This document shows, piece by piece, positions 7,901-13,195 of a stretch of 13,195 bases of DNA. Under the pieces are notes generated by a model. The model was not told the DNA's origin. It did not search any database and saw nothing but the letters and a program-made list of their open reading frames with translations. A program made the position numbers and the translations under genes. The number at the start of each line of letters is the position of its first letter. Within the stretch, counting starts at the first letter, position 1. The stretch is from Deltaproteobacteria bacterium. Lineage in GTDB: Bacteria > Myxococcota_A > Bradymonadia > UBA7976 > VGTA01. The stretch lies in NCBI GenBank assembly GCA_016874875.1, contig VGTA01000027.1, positions 1 through 13,195 on the forward strand, written 5' to 3'.

Positions 7901-8076
7901 ACCTCCGCGTTTGCCCCCGTGTACTCCACCGTGACATTGACCTCAGGGGGCGCGACGCTCGGGAAGAGGGCCATGGGCAGCGCCCGCAGGGCGAGCAACC
8001 CCACCAGCGTGATCAAAATCGCCAAGACGATCGCCGCCACAGGGCGCCGCGTAAAGGGGGATTTCATGATGCTCAC
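4897..8076 (-). CDS. RND-family (HAE1/AcrB-like) efflux transporter
   Basis: A proton-driven inner-membrane pump of 1059 residues, the usual size for AcrB/MexB relatives. It opens with the family N-terminus (SPFTRRPVAAIVLAI, TM1), then a first porter region, a TM2-TM6 block starting about 341, TM4 with the proton-relay pair in SIGIVVDDAIVVVEAV (D412, D413), a second large periplasmic half, and a C-terminal TM block with the relay lysine in LLGKNAILVVEF (K950). The HAE1-type PPPPVPGYG stretch (676-684) is present, pointing to drug or hydrophobic substrates rather than metals, by inference. Odd: the TM4-TM5 loop carries about a dozen extra Ser/Gly/Asp residues (about 426-438). GTG 8076 overlaps the fusion-protein stop by 4 bp (GTGA), implying translational coupling; ATG 8067 (MKSPF...) is an equally good start by alignment to family N-termini. 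Confidence 0.95.
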   Translation of the reverse strand: MSIMKSPFTRRPVAAIVLAILITLVGLLALRALPMALFPSVAPPEVNVTVEYTGANAEVVTKAAIVPLERAINGVPGMKYMSSDTGNDGVGVVQLLFETGTDPDVAAVNVQNRVSAVLGELPAEVIRNGVKIAKEENAMLMYLSVFSADERLDEKFLYNFADINILAELKRIPGVGYADILGAKEYAMRVWLKPERLVAYRVTPEDVLAALQSHNVEAAPGKLGDNSDRGDAQVQYTVKYTGKLTTPEQYGEIPIRAGEGGDILRIRDVADVELGTTYFDVEAKWNGRPAASILLKQLPGSNASEVIAAVKRRMAELKEELFLPGMDYAFSFDVSRFLNAAVREVLKTLLEAFLLVALVVFLFLQDWRSTLIPALAVPVSLIGTLAALLVLGFSLNLVTLFALVLSIGIVVDDAIVVVEAVHAKLSGSDGLSGPDSASLSVRDATGEAMGEIAGSIVAITLVMASVFVPLAFMSGPSGVFFRQFALTMAVAIALSGVVALTLTPALCLLFLKRHEPRGGRLGAIFRGFEGIYGGGERLLLGVVGRAVARRGLTVALLAALLGATGVLSSVVPRGFIPAEDQGVFYVSVTAPAGATLERTKEVVNAVGAAARQIEAVESVSTLAGTNILSDGTGASYGTALVSLRAWGDRAASVEEVMADLAQRVAHVKGAELEFFPPPPVPGYGNASGFELRVLDKTGRGDFGEMERVVERFIEDLKAHPEVASAFTIFNARYPQRVVHVDIDKAAQKGVTVEEALGALQTLLGSEYATNFIRFGQMYKVMVQALPEARVTPEDILKVQVRSSRGEMVPLYAFVRLEEAQGVDQTTRYNMYPSAEINGEGPPGVSSGQVLAAVQEVARESLPRGFAIDWAGISRDEVNASREGLVIFLVCLVFVYLVLCAKYESFSLPLVVIFSLPPGLFGAFALLWAAGLENNIYTQITLVMLIGLLGKNAILVVEFAEQRSRELGDAAAAVREACRQRLRPILMTSIAFIAGLLPLALSSGAGAAGNRTIGCAAIGGMALGTALGFLALPGLYVALRARGAGAEAPSAGRGEEGAHV
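4911..4916 (-). promoter_or_regulatory. Shine-Dalgarno AGGAGG for the outer-membrane factor
   Basis: A perfect AGGAGG lies 6 nt before ATG 4904, inside the end of the transporter gene. It decides the start against the longer frame beginning at 4973. Confidence 0.8.
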
Positions 8077-9281
8077 CGCCCCTCACCCACGAGCGCCGGC
8101 GCGCGCGGCACGATGCGCTCGCCGTCTCGGAGGCGCTGAGCCCCCTCCAGGACGACGCGGTCCTGTGGATCGAGCCCCCGCTCAATCACCACCCCGCCCG
8201 CACAACGCGCGCCCGGCGTCACCTGGGTGGCGCGCACCTGACCGCTCGGCGCCACCGTGTAGACATACAGCTTCTCTTGCACCTCAAAAGTCGAGCGCAG
8301 CGGCACCACGATCGCCGAGGGATCCTCTCGCAACAGCACGACCTGAGCGCTCGCCCCGTGCCGCAGCAGACCCTCAGGGTTAGGGAAGCGCGCGCGAAAC
8401 GAGAGCGTCCCGCTGGCCCTGTCGAACTCGCTCTCCACGGCGTCAATGACACCCTCGTGCGCGTAGGCCTCCCCATTGGCGAGCTTGAGCGACACGGGCT
8501 GTCGGCGCCCGACGCCCACGAGCGGCACGAGGGCGAGGTACTCCTGCTCGGAGACCCTAAAATACACCAAGACCTCCGCTGTGTCTGCCAGCGTCGTGAG
8601 CAGCTCATCCTCCAAGACGAGGCTGCCCACCTTACGATGAATGCGGTTCACCACACCAGAGAACGGCGCGTGGACTCGCGCGAGCGACAAGTTGAGCTTT
8701 GCCTGCTTCGCCACCGCCTCCGCCTCTTGGCGCTTAGCCGCAAGCGACCGGAGGCGCGCCTCCGCCACGGCGAGCTCTGTGGTGGAGATGACCTTGCTCT
8801 CCAACAGGCTTCTGCTGCTCTGGACCTCCACCTCCGCCGCCCTCCACTCCGCCGAGGCGCTCGCGGTGGCGGCGCGCGCTCGCGCCAGTTCCTGCTTAAG
8901 CCCCTGAGCGCCGATGGCGAACAGCAGCTGCCCTTCCTGCACGCGCTCCCCCTCGTCCACCCCAAGCCGTTCGATCACGCCGCGGTGCCGGGCGCGAAAC
9001 TCGACATAGCGCGCGGCGTGCACCTGGCCTACAAACTCACGCGAGAAGGATGCGCCGATGGATGGCAGGCCCACAGGATACTCGTCGGTCGTGTCCATTG
9101 AGCGCAGGGCTTCTGGCGCCTCTCCACAGCTCGCTAGGAGAAGGACGCTAGACCGCGCGCTAGATTTGAGCGCACAGAGGACAGGTAAGCAAACGCTAGA
9201 CCAAAGTTTATACAGATGTGAGCGCGCGCCCAAGATTCGATGTTGCGCTGTAGGCTGTGTCGCGCATTGAGTTGATGTCAT
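8073..9281 (-). CDS. RND periplasmic adaptor (membrane-fusion protein), lipoprotein
   Basis: A 402-residue periplasmic adaptor expected to bridge the RND pump and the outer-membrane channel. The lipobox VLLLASC places the lipidated cysteine at residue 52, so it should be anchored to the inner membrane; the leader before it is long for a signal peptide. Then follow a beta-barrel entry strand (FVGQVHAARYVEFRARHRG), the first lipoyl half (IERLGVDEGERVQEGQLLF), an alpha-helical hairpin (about 125-195), the second lipoyl half (VHAPFSGVVNRIHRKVGSLV), a beta-barrel and a membrane-proximal domain ending near RIVPRAPA. ATG 9281 is supported by AAAGGAG 9 nt upstream. It is the first gene of the operon and lies just behind a sigma-54-type promoter; its stop overlaps the transporter start. 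Confidence 0.93.
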   Translation of the reverse strand: MTSTQCATQPTAQHRILGARSHLYKLWSSVCLPVLCALKSSARSSVLLLASCGEAPEALRSMDTTDEYPVGLPSIGASFSREFVGQVHAARYVEFRARHRGVIERLGVDEGERVQEGQLLFAIGAQGLKQELARARAATASASAEWRAAEVEVQSSRSLLESKVISTTELAVAEARLRSLAAKRQEAEAVAKQAKLNLSLARVHAPFSGVVNRIHRKVGSLVLEDELLTTLADTAEVLVYFRVSEQEYLALVPLVGVGRRQPVSLKLANGEAYAHEGVIDAVESEFDRASGTLSFRARFPNPEGLLRHGASAQVVLLREDPSAIVVPLRSTFEVQEKLYVYTVAPSGQVRATQVTPGARCAGGVVIERGLDPQDRVVLEGAQRLRDGERIVPRAPALVGEGR

Positions 9282-9290
9282 GAGATGAGA

Positions 9291-9297
9291 CTCCTTT
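9291..9297 (-). promoter_or_regulatory. Shine-Dalgarno AAAGGAG for the membrane-fusion protein
   Basis: AAAGGAG lies 9 nt before ATG 9281. It would be only about 3 nt inside the mRNA if transcription starts near 9300, as predicted from the -12 element, giving a leader of about 19 nt. Confidence 0.65.
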
Positions 9298-9308
9298 CGG
9301 AGCGCTCT
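9298..9308 (+). repeat. CGGAGCGCTCT, copy 1
   Basis: This 11-bp element includes the palindrome GAGCGCTC-like core (AGCGCT). It lies between the -12 element and the ribosome site of the efflux operon, spanning the predicted transcription start. An identical copy starts exactly 140 bp away. Confidence 0.6.
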
Positions 9309-9310
9309 CT

Positions 9311-9327
9311 AGCAAGTGATGTGCCAG
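9311..9327 (-). promoter_or_regulatory. Sigma-54 (-24/-12) promoter of the efflux operon
   Basis: The minus strand reads CTGGCACATCACTTGCT, matching the sigma-54 consensus YTGGCACGRNNNTTGCW at all positions except the G and R after TGGCAC. The invariant GG (9325-9324) and GC (9313-9312) are exactly 10 nt apart. Transcription should start near 9300, leaving a leader of about 19 nt. The adjacent regulator gene encodes a sigma-54 activator, which strongly supports this call. Confidence 0.8.
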
Positions 9328-9350
9328 ATTTTATTATATTATAAAAACAT

Positions 9351-9363
9351 GAAATCATTGATT
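9351..9363 (-). promoter_or_regulatory. IHF-like bending site
   Basis: The minus strand reads AATCAATGATTTC, matching the IHF consensus WATCAANNNNTTR except for the last base. It is flanked by A/T-tracts and lies between the -24/-12 promoter and the upstream palindrome, where IHF usually bends DNA at sigma-54 promoters. The match is short and AT-rich DNA makes chance hits likely. Confidence 0.4.
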
Positions 9364-9391
9364 TTAAAAAAAATGAAATTTAAAAAGTCTT

Positions 9392-9418
9392 TTTTAGCGA
9401 CAATAAATGTCGCTAAAA
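9392..9418. promoter_or_regulatory. Palindromic operator, candidate enhancer for the NtrC-type regulator
   Basis: The arms TTTTAGCGACA (9392-9402) and TGTCGCTAAAA (9408-9418) are perfect inverted repeats around a 5-bp centre. The midpoint is about 105 bp upstream of the predicted efflux start, a usual distance for sigma-54 enhancers. An extra AGCGAC at 9418-9423 repeats the left arm's core 22 bp on. Neither strand has a T-tract after the stem, so it is not an intrinsic terminator. Binding by the neighbouring regulator is inferred. Confidence 0.6.
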
Positions 9419-9437
9419 GCGACCAGCTATTTTTCTC

Positions 9438-9448
9438 CGGAGCGCTCT
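9438..9448 (+). repeat. CGGAGCGCTCT, copy 2
   Basis: Identical to 9298-9308 and in the same orientation, 140 bp away. The two copies bracket the AT-rich segment, the palindrome and the sigma-54 promoter, consistent with a looping repressor or a duplicated operator. No protein can be named. Confidence 0.55.
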
Positions 9449-9530
9449 GACGCGACAGAGACCAGCCAAGCACCTGATCCCACTCGAGGCTAGGCGATCT
9501 TGGCGATGTGGAGCGTCGATTTAAAAGATG

Positions 9531-9560
9531 TTGACATAGGGTCATAAAAGGGTCTATCTG
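9531..9560 (+). promoter_or_regulatory. Sigma-70-like promoter for the two-component genes
   Basis: A perfect -35 TTGACA (9531-9536) is followed after 18 bp by TATCTG (9555-9560), a 4/6 match to TATAAT. It would start transcription about 105-110 bp before the histidine-kinase ATG. Other AT-rich -10-like hexamers lie downstream (around 9568-9590), so the exact start is uncertain. Confidence 0.45.
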
Positions 9561-9600
9561 CACACTTTATAAAAGATTTTAGGGTATATATCTCTCCTAA

Positions 9601-9624
9601 AAAGCGTCAAAGCGTCAAAGCGTC
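9601..9624 (+). repeat. Three tandem AAAGCGTC octamers
   Basis: Three perfect 8-bp copies lie in the expected leader of the histidine-kinase mRNA, 49 bp before its ATG. The core AGCGTC differs by one base from AGCGAC in the upstream palindrome, which hints at, but does not show, binding by the same protein. Confidence 0.7.
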
Positions 9625-9673
9625 ACACCTTCAGACGCAGCACTAAATCGTTGAGGAGTCCTGCGATCTCACC

Positions 9674-11158
9674 ATGCGCCTCGCCACAAAACTGACCTCT
9701 GCCATCGCCGTCAGCGCGCTGCTGCTTGTGGGGGGTGGAGGCGCGCTGCAACTGCGCGTCGAGGAGCGTGACCTGAGGGCGGTAGCGCAGAGCGAGACGC
9801 TGCTCCTGGGGCGAAGCCTGCAGGTAGCCTTTGAGAACGCGCTCCGCGATCGGCAGCTCGAGGACGTGAACGAGACGCTCGGTGCGCTGTCGCGCGTGGA
9901 CCCGTCTATCGCCATCATGGTTTTTGACGAGCAGGGGCGCATGGTGGGGGCATCGAGCGGCGCCCGCGTCACAGAGGGGATGAGGAGGATTGGAGCGCGC
10001 GCGCGAAGCGGCATAGAGCCCGTGGTGGAGTTTGAGCCCTCAGGCACACCCAAGACGCTCAGGGTTGGCCTCCGGCTGCGCGACGAGACGCCAGAGAGCC
10101 CCTCTGCCATCGTGCTTGAGAAGCCGCTCGCTGAGCTGCAGAGGGACCTCGAGAACACGCAACGGCAGATCGGGGGGACCGTCTTGCTCTTTGTGCTCTT
10201 GGTCGCTAGCGTGACCTGGGCCATTTCGTGGCGTTATGTGGGGATGCCGCTAGGTCAGCTCATCGCTGGGATGCGGCGCGTGCAGCAGGGGGACCTCGGC
10301 ATCCCCCTCGCCGCGCGCTCAGACGACGAGGTGGGCGAGACGCAGCTCGAGTTTGAGCGCCTCGTGCGTGAGCTCGACGAGGCAAAGGCGCGCGCCGCAC
10401 AAGAGCAGGACGCGCGCCGTCGCGTGGAGCGTGGGCTAGAGCACGCCGACAAACTCATCACCCTCGGGCAGCTTTCCGCCATCATGGCGCACGAGATTGG
10501 CTCGCCGCTACAGGTGCTCGAGGGGCGCGCCCGCGCCCTGCTCAAGCACGCCGAGGACGCCACTGCAACGCGGCGGACCGTGGAGATGCTGTTAGAGCAG
10601 ACGACGCGGATCACGGGCATCGTCGAGCAGATGCTCGCCATCACGCGACGCCGCCCGGCGCAGCGCGCGCGAGTGGACGCGGAGCCGCTGCTGCGTCGAG
10701 TAGCCTCGCTCGTGGAGATCGAGGCGCGCCGCCGCGCCGTAGCCGTAGAGGTGCTGCGCACCGGGGAGACGAGCGTGCTCGTTGACCCAGATCAACTCCA
10801 GCAGGTGATTCTGAATCTCCTGCGCAACGCCCTCGACGCCGCCCCAAACGGCTCAACGATCCGCCTCTCCATCGGGCGGCAAGGCGAGTGGCTAGAGCTG
10901 CTAGTCGAGGACGAGGGGCCGGGCGTCTCCGAAGCCACCCGCCCGCACATCTTTGAGCCTTTCTTCACCACCAAGTCCGACCGCGGCGGGAGCGGCCTAG
11001 GGCTGTCGGTGGTCAAATCCATCGTCCAGCAGCATGAGGGGGGCGTAGAGCTGCTCGCGCGTCAGGTCAACGGGCGCCCCGCCCCGGGCTGCTGCGCGCG
11101 CGTCTGCCTCCCGTGCCCGCCGCGTGAGGTGCAGGACCGCAAAGTGACCGCAAAGTAA
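9674..11158 (+). CDS. Membrane sensor histidine kinase
   Basis: A 494-residue inner-membrane histidine kinase: TM1 (about 8-26), a periplasmic sensor of about 140 residues (27-165), TM2 (about 168-186), HAMP (about 187-240), a dimerisation/phosphoacceptor helix with MAHEIGSPL (H273), and a complete HATPase_c domain: N-box NLLRNALDA (381-389), G1 EDEGPG (412-417), F-box FEPFFTT, and G2 GGSGLGLS (438-445). The H-box reads HEIGSPL rather than the common HEIRNPL. The sensor is not a domain I recognise. Odd: the final beta strand and tail hold four cysteines (CCARVCLPC, 473-481), and the last codons fall in an 11-bp repeat array. GAGGAG lies 15 nt before ATG 9674, farther than usual, and no better start exists. 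It is followed 53 bp later by its likely partner regulator. Confidence 0.93.
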   Translation: MRLATKLTSAIAVSALLLVGGGGALQLRVEERDLRAVAQSETLLLGRSLQVAFENALRDRQLEDVNETLGALSRVDPSIAIMVFDEQGRMVGASSGARVTEGMRRIGARARSGIEPVVEFEPSGTPKTLRVGLRLRDETPESPSAIVLEKPLAELQRDLENTQRQIGGTVLLFVLLVASVTWAISWRYVGMPLGQLIAGMRRVQQGDLGIPLAARSDDEVGETQLEFERLVRELDEAKARAAQEQDARRRVERGLEHADKLITLGQLSAIMAHEIGSPLQVLEGRARALLKHAEDATATRRTVEMLLEQTTRITGIVEQMLAITRRRPAQRARVDAEPLLRRVASLVEIEARRRAVAVEVLRTGETSVLVDPDQLQQVILNLLRNALDAAPNGSTIRLSIGRQGEWLELLVEDEGPGVSEATRPHIFEPFFTTKSDRGGSGLGLSVVKSIVQQHEGGVELLARQVNGRPAPGCCARVCLPCPPREVQDRKVTAK

Positions 11159-11191
11159 CCGCAAAGTGACCGCAAAGTAACCGCAAAGTGA
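11137..11191 (+). repeat. Five 11-bp repeats across the kinase stop codon
   Basis: CCGCAAAGTGA and CCGCAAAGTAA alternate (units at 11137, 11148, 11159, 11170, 11181), so the true period is 22 bp, two DNA turns. The histidine-kinase stop is the TAA of the second unit (11156-11158); the rest lies in the gap before the regulator. Confidence 0.9.
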
Positions 11192-11211
11192 TTAAAAATG
11201 AGCGTGACTGA

Positions 11212-12564
11212 ATGAGCAAGCTGCCCACAGTCCTTGTCATAGACGACGACGCCGGCGTCGTCTCTTGGCTCGTCGACTCGCTCCCCGAGGAGGGGTTTGA
11301 GGCCACAGGCGAGACATCAGCGCGGCAGGCGCTGGCGCTGCTTGAGGAGCGCGGCTTTGACCTTGTCGTGTCGGACGTGGAGATGCCCGAGATGAGGGGC
11401 CTTGAGCTGTTGCGCGCCATCTTGCGCGTTCGACCACAGCAGCCCGTGCTGCTCATCACCGCCTTTGGCTCCATCGACCTCGCGATGGAGGCGGTGAGGG
11501 CGGGGGCGGCGGATTTCCTCGCCAAGCCCTTCCGAATCGAGGCGCTCAGCCTCTCGCTGCGGCGCGCGCTGCGGGAGCGGCAGCTGCGCAGGGAGATCAG
11601 GCGATTGCGAGAGGCGACGCTCCAGGAGGCGCCCTCAGGCCTCGTGGCGCGCAGCGCCTGCATGAAGAGCGCCCTCGACCTCGCGTACCGCGCCGCCCGC
11701 AGCCACCTGCCCGTCCTGCTCACGGGGGAGAGCGGCGTGGGGAAGGGGGCGCTAGCGCGCCTCATTCACGAGAGCAGCGCGCGGCGCGCTGAGCGTTTCG
11801 TGCAGCTCAACTGCGCGGCGCTGCCGGCGGGCCTCGCAGAGGCGGAGCTGTTTGGGGTGAAGCGCGGCGCCTTCACGGACGCCCGCGAGGACCGCCCAGG
11901 GGTTTTCGCGCAAGCGCATGGCGGCACGCTGTTCCTCGACGAGGTGGGTGACCTGCCGCTAGAACTCCAGCCCAAGCTGCTGCAGGCCCTCGAGTCCAAC
12001 CGCGTTCGCCCCCTCGGCGCCTCGGAGGACGCGCCCGCGGACGTCCGAGTGGTCGCGGCCACCAACCGACCGCTCGAAGAGGACCTCAGGGCTCGCCGCT
12101 TCCGCCCCGACCTCTACCATCGACTCAATGTGATCCGCGTCGAGGTGCCCCCGCTGCGGGAGCGGCCTGAGGACATCGAGCCTATCGTCGACCAGGTGCT
12201 GCATGAGCTCGCGAGGCGCTCTGAGCGCGTGGCGATCGGTCTCTCGACGGAGGCGCTGCGGAAGCTCAAGCTCCACAGCTGGCCGGGGAACGTGCGCGAG
12301 CTGGTGAACACAGTCGAGCGCGCCGTGGCCCTGAGCAACGAGGACGTGCTCTCAGCGGAGGATGTGTCGCTGCAGCGGTCCGCTGAGGCCGGTACGCTGC
12401 TCTCGGCGGCGCTAGACCGCGACCTCTCGCTCCAGGAGCTTGAGCGCGAGTACATCCGGCATGTGCTCTTGAAGACGGGGGGGCACAAGGGGCGCGCGGC
12501 TAAGATTCTAGGTCTTGATCGACGCACGCTCTACAAAAAGGTGGCGGAGCTCGAAGAGTTCTGA
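11212..12564 (+). CDS. NtrC-family sigma-54-dependent response regulator
   Basis: A 450-residue transcriptional activator in three parts. The receiver (about 5-120) has the acidic pair at D11/D12, the phosphoacceptor D55 in VVSDVEMP, T83 and K105 (AKPF). The AAA+ sigma-54 activation domain (about 142-375) has Walker A GESGVGKG (172-179), the sigma-54 contact loop GAFTDA (219-224, a known variant of GAFTGA), Walker B GTLFLDEV (238-245) and the arginine-finger region RRFRPDLYHRL. A C-terminal Fis-type HTH (about 407-445) includes GGHKGRAAKILGLDRRTLYKK. All catalytic parts look intact, so it should remodel sigma-54 polymerase and bind upstream enhancers as an oligomer. The layout is like ZraR/AtoC. 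No clear Shine-Dalgarno precedes ATG 11212; a tiny frame MSVTE (11198-11215) ends in an ATGA overlap with it, which might allow re-initiation. Confidence 0.95.
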   Translation: MSKLPTVLVIDDDAGVVSWLVDSLPEEGFEATGETSARQALALLEERGFDLVVSDVEMPEMRGLELLRAILRVRPQQPVLLITAFGSIDLAMEAVRAGAADFLAKPFRIEALSLSLRRALRERQLRREIRRLREATLQEAPSGLVARSACMKSALDLAYRAARSHLPVLLTGESGVGKGALARLIHESSARRAERFVQLNCAALPAGLAEAELFGVKRGAFTDAREDRPGVFAQAHGGTLFLDEVGDLPLELQPKLLQALESNRVRPLGASEDAPADVRVVAATNRPLEEDLRARRFRPDLYHRLNVIRVEVPPLRERPEDIEPIVDQVLHELARRSERVAIGLSTEALRKLKLHSWPGNVRELVNTVERAVALSNEDVLSAEDVSLQRSAEAGTLLSAALDRDLSLQELEREYIRHVLLKTGGHKGRAAKILGLDRRTLYKKVAELEEF

Positions 12565-12583
12565 GCCCCCCCGCCCCGCTCAG
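12561..12583. other. Inverted repeat spanning two convergent stop codons
   Basis: CTGAGC (12561-12566) and GCTCAG (12578-12583) pair around an 11-bp C-rich centre. The left arm holds the regulator's TGA and the right arm the TGA of the minus-strand gene; the genes are only 15 bp apart. It may help end transcription in both directions, but the stem is short and no T-tract follows. Confidence 0.3.
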
Positions 12584-13195
12584 GAGCCCGGCCCCCGAGA
12601 CGGCCTGAGGCCGAGCGACACCTCGAGCGCGCCGCCCGCCACGCGCGCCCCCAGCCACGACCACCCGATGGAGCCCGCGGGCGTCTTGACGGCGCGGGGG
12701 AGGCTGGTGGAGGCGTGCCACTTGAGGCTGCGCTCCGTCAGCCCGCTCATCTCCGCCGCCAGCTCCGCCACGGGATTCCCCACCACCTTCTCCACCCCGC
12801 CCGCCACCTTCACCTTGAGCGCCCCCCCCTCCGCGCTGAGGTCAGGGTCCACGCCCACCCGCGCGTAGAGGCAGAGCTTGATGTCGGCGGCGTCGGCGAG
12901 GAAGTGCACCTTGAGGGGGCGGTCGGCGCCCTGAGCGCCCTTACCGGACCCCCCCCACGTCAACCGCGCGATCGCCGGCCCCCGCGCGCTCGGCGCCCCC
13001 TTCGCGCTAAAGCGGCTCGGCAGGTCGCCGCGCTCCATCGCCCAGTTCGCCGCCGCCGCCACCCAGCCCCCCGACACGCTCAGGCGCGCGTTGGGGCCGC
13101 TGGGCATGGGCGTGGGCGCCGGCAGACCGCGCGCCTTGAGCGTGGAGTAGAGGTCGAGGCGCCACAGCGCCGGCGTGAGCGCCACGTCCACGCGG
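12580..13195 (-). CDS. 3' end of an unrecognised protein
   Basis: A frame open from the right edge to TGA at 12580 shows about 204 C-terminal residues with very high third-position GC, so it is very probably coding. The first in-window start-like codon, GTG at 13191, is preceded in frame by CGC (13194-13192), so the true start probably lies outside. The peptide alternates short polar/hydrophobic strands (for example KVHFLADAADIKLCLYARVGVD and ALKVKVAGGVEKVV) and ends in GALEVSLGLRPSRGPGS, suggesting a mostly beta protein. No catalytic motif, membrane segment or known domain was recognised. It converges on the regulator gene and is probably unrelated to it. Confidence 0.65.
   Translation of the reverse strand, partial: RVDVALTPALWRLDLYSTLKARGLPAPTPMPSGPNARLSVSGGWVAAAANWAMERGDLPSRFSAKGAPSARGPAIARLTWGGSGKGAQGADRPLKVHFLADAADIKLCLYARVGVDPDLSAEGGALKVKVAGGVEKVVGNPVAELAAEMSGLTERSLKWHASTSLPRAVKTPAGSIGWSWLGARVAGGALEVSLGLRPSRGPGS

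Larger units (their letters stand above)
9282..9673. other. AT-rich divergent control region
   Basis: This 392-bp gap between the divergent efflux operon and histidine-kinase gene is far richer in A+T than anything else in the window, above all at 9328-9420 with several A- and T-tracts. It holds a sigma-54 promoter for the minus strand, an IHF-like site, an 11-bp-arm palindrome, two copies of CGGAGCGCTCT, a sigma-70-like promoter for the plus strand, and three AAAGCGTC repeats. No convincing gene was found in it. Confidence 0.8.

Noticed and set aside
9392..9418. Palindrome as an intrinsic terminator
   Set aside because: After the stem each strand has an A-run, not a T-run, and the stem is moderate in GC; it lies upstream of both divergent promoters' genes.
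9339..9563. A 74-codon minus-strand frame in the AT-rich gap
   Set aside because: GTG start without a ribosome site, no family resemblance, and it overlaps the palindrome, IHF-like site and both promoter regions.

Overview
The window is GC-rich DNA from a Gram-negative bacterium. It encodes a tripartite RND efflux pump with an outer-membrane channel, lipoprotein-type export signals, a Hanks-type Ser/Thr kinase and a sigma-54-dependent NtrC-family response regulator. That combination, with very high GC and many GC-rich microrepeats, suits Myxococcota or a related former deltaproteobacterial group. This placement is an inference; no rRNA or marker gene is present.

Layout. At the left edge is the 3' end of an unrecognised plus-strand gene (to 212) whose visible start is four identical 24-bp repeats. 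It converges on a long minus-strand run, in transcription order: membrane-fusion protein (9281-8073), HAE1 RND transporter (8076-4897), outer-membrane factor (from 4904), SppA peptidase (3281-2265), a DUF72 protein (2185-1436) and a Ser/Thr kinase (1420-386). The outer-membrane factor and SppA share one uninterrupted reading frame, with no stop codon between them. A 392-bp AT-rich region (9282-9673) separates this run from a divergent plus-strand pair: sensor histidine kinase (9674-11158) and NtrC-family regulator (11212-12564). The right edge holds the 3' end of an unknown minus-strand gene.

How it may work. The regulator has an intact sigma-54 interaction motif (GAFTDA) and a Fis-type HTH. 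The pump operon is preceded by a near-consensus -24/-12 promoter, an IHF-like site and a long palindrome about 105 bp upstream of the predicted transcription start. The simplest model is that the histidine kinase senses an envelope or periplasmic signal, phosphorylates the regulator, and the regulator activates the divergent efflux operon through sigma-54. The pump substrate cannot be told from sequence.

Most unusual points: the complete sigma-54 architecture between a two-component system and an RND operon; the stop-less OMF-SppA frame; poly-G repeats at the kinase start; a G-quadruplex-type heptamer array before the DUF72 gene; and an 11-bp repeat array at the kinase/regulator boundary. The efflux and two-component genes look somewhat less extreme in third-position GC than the flanking genes, so they may be a transferred module.
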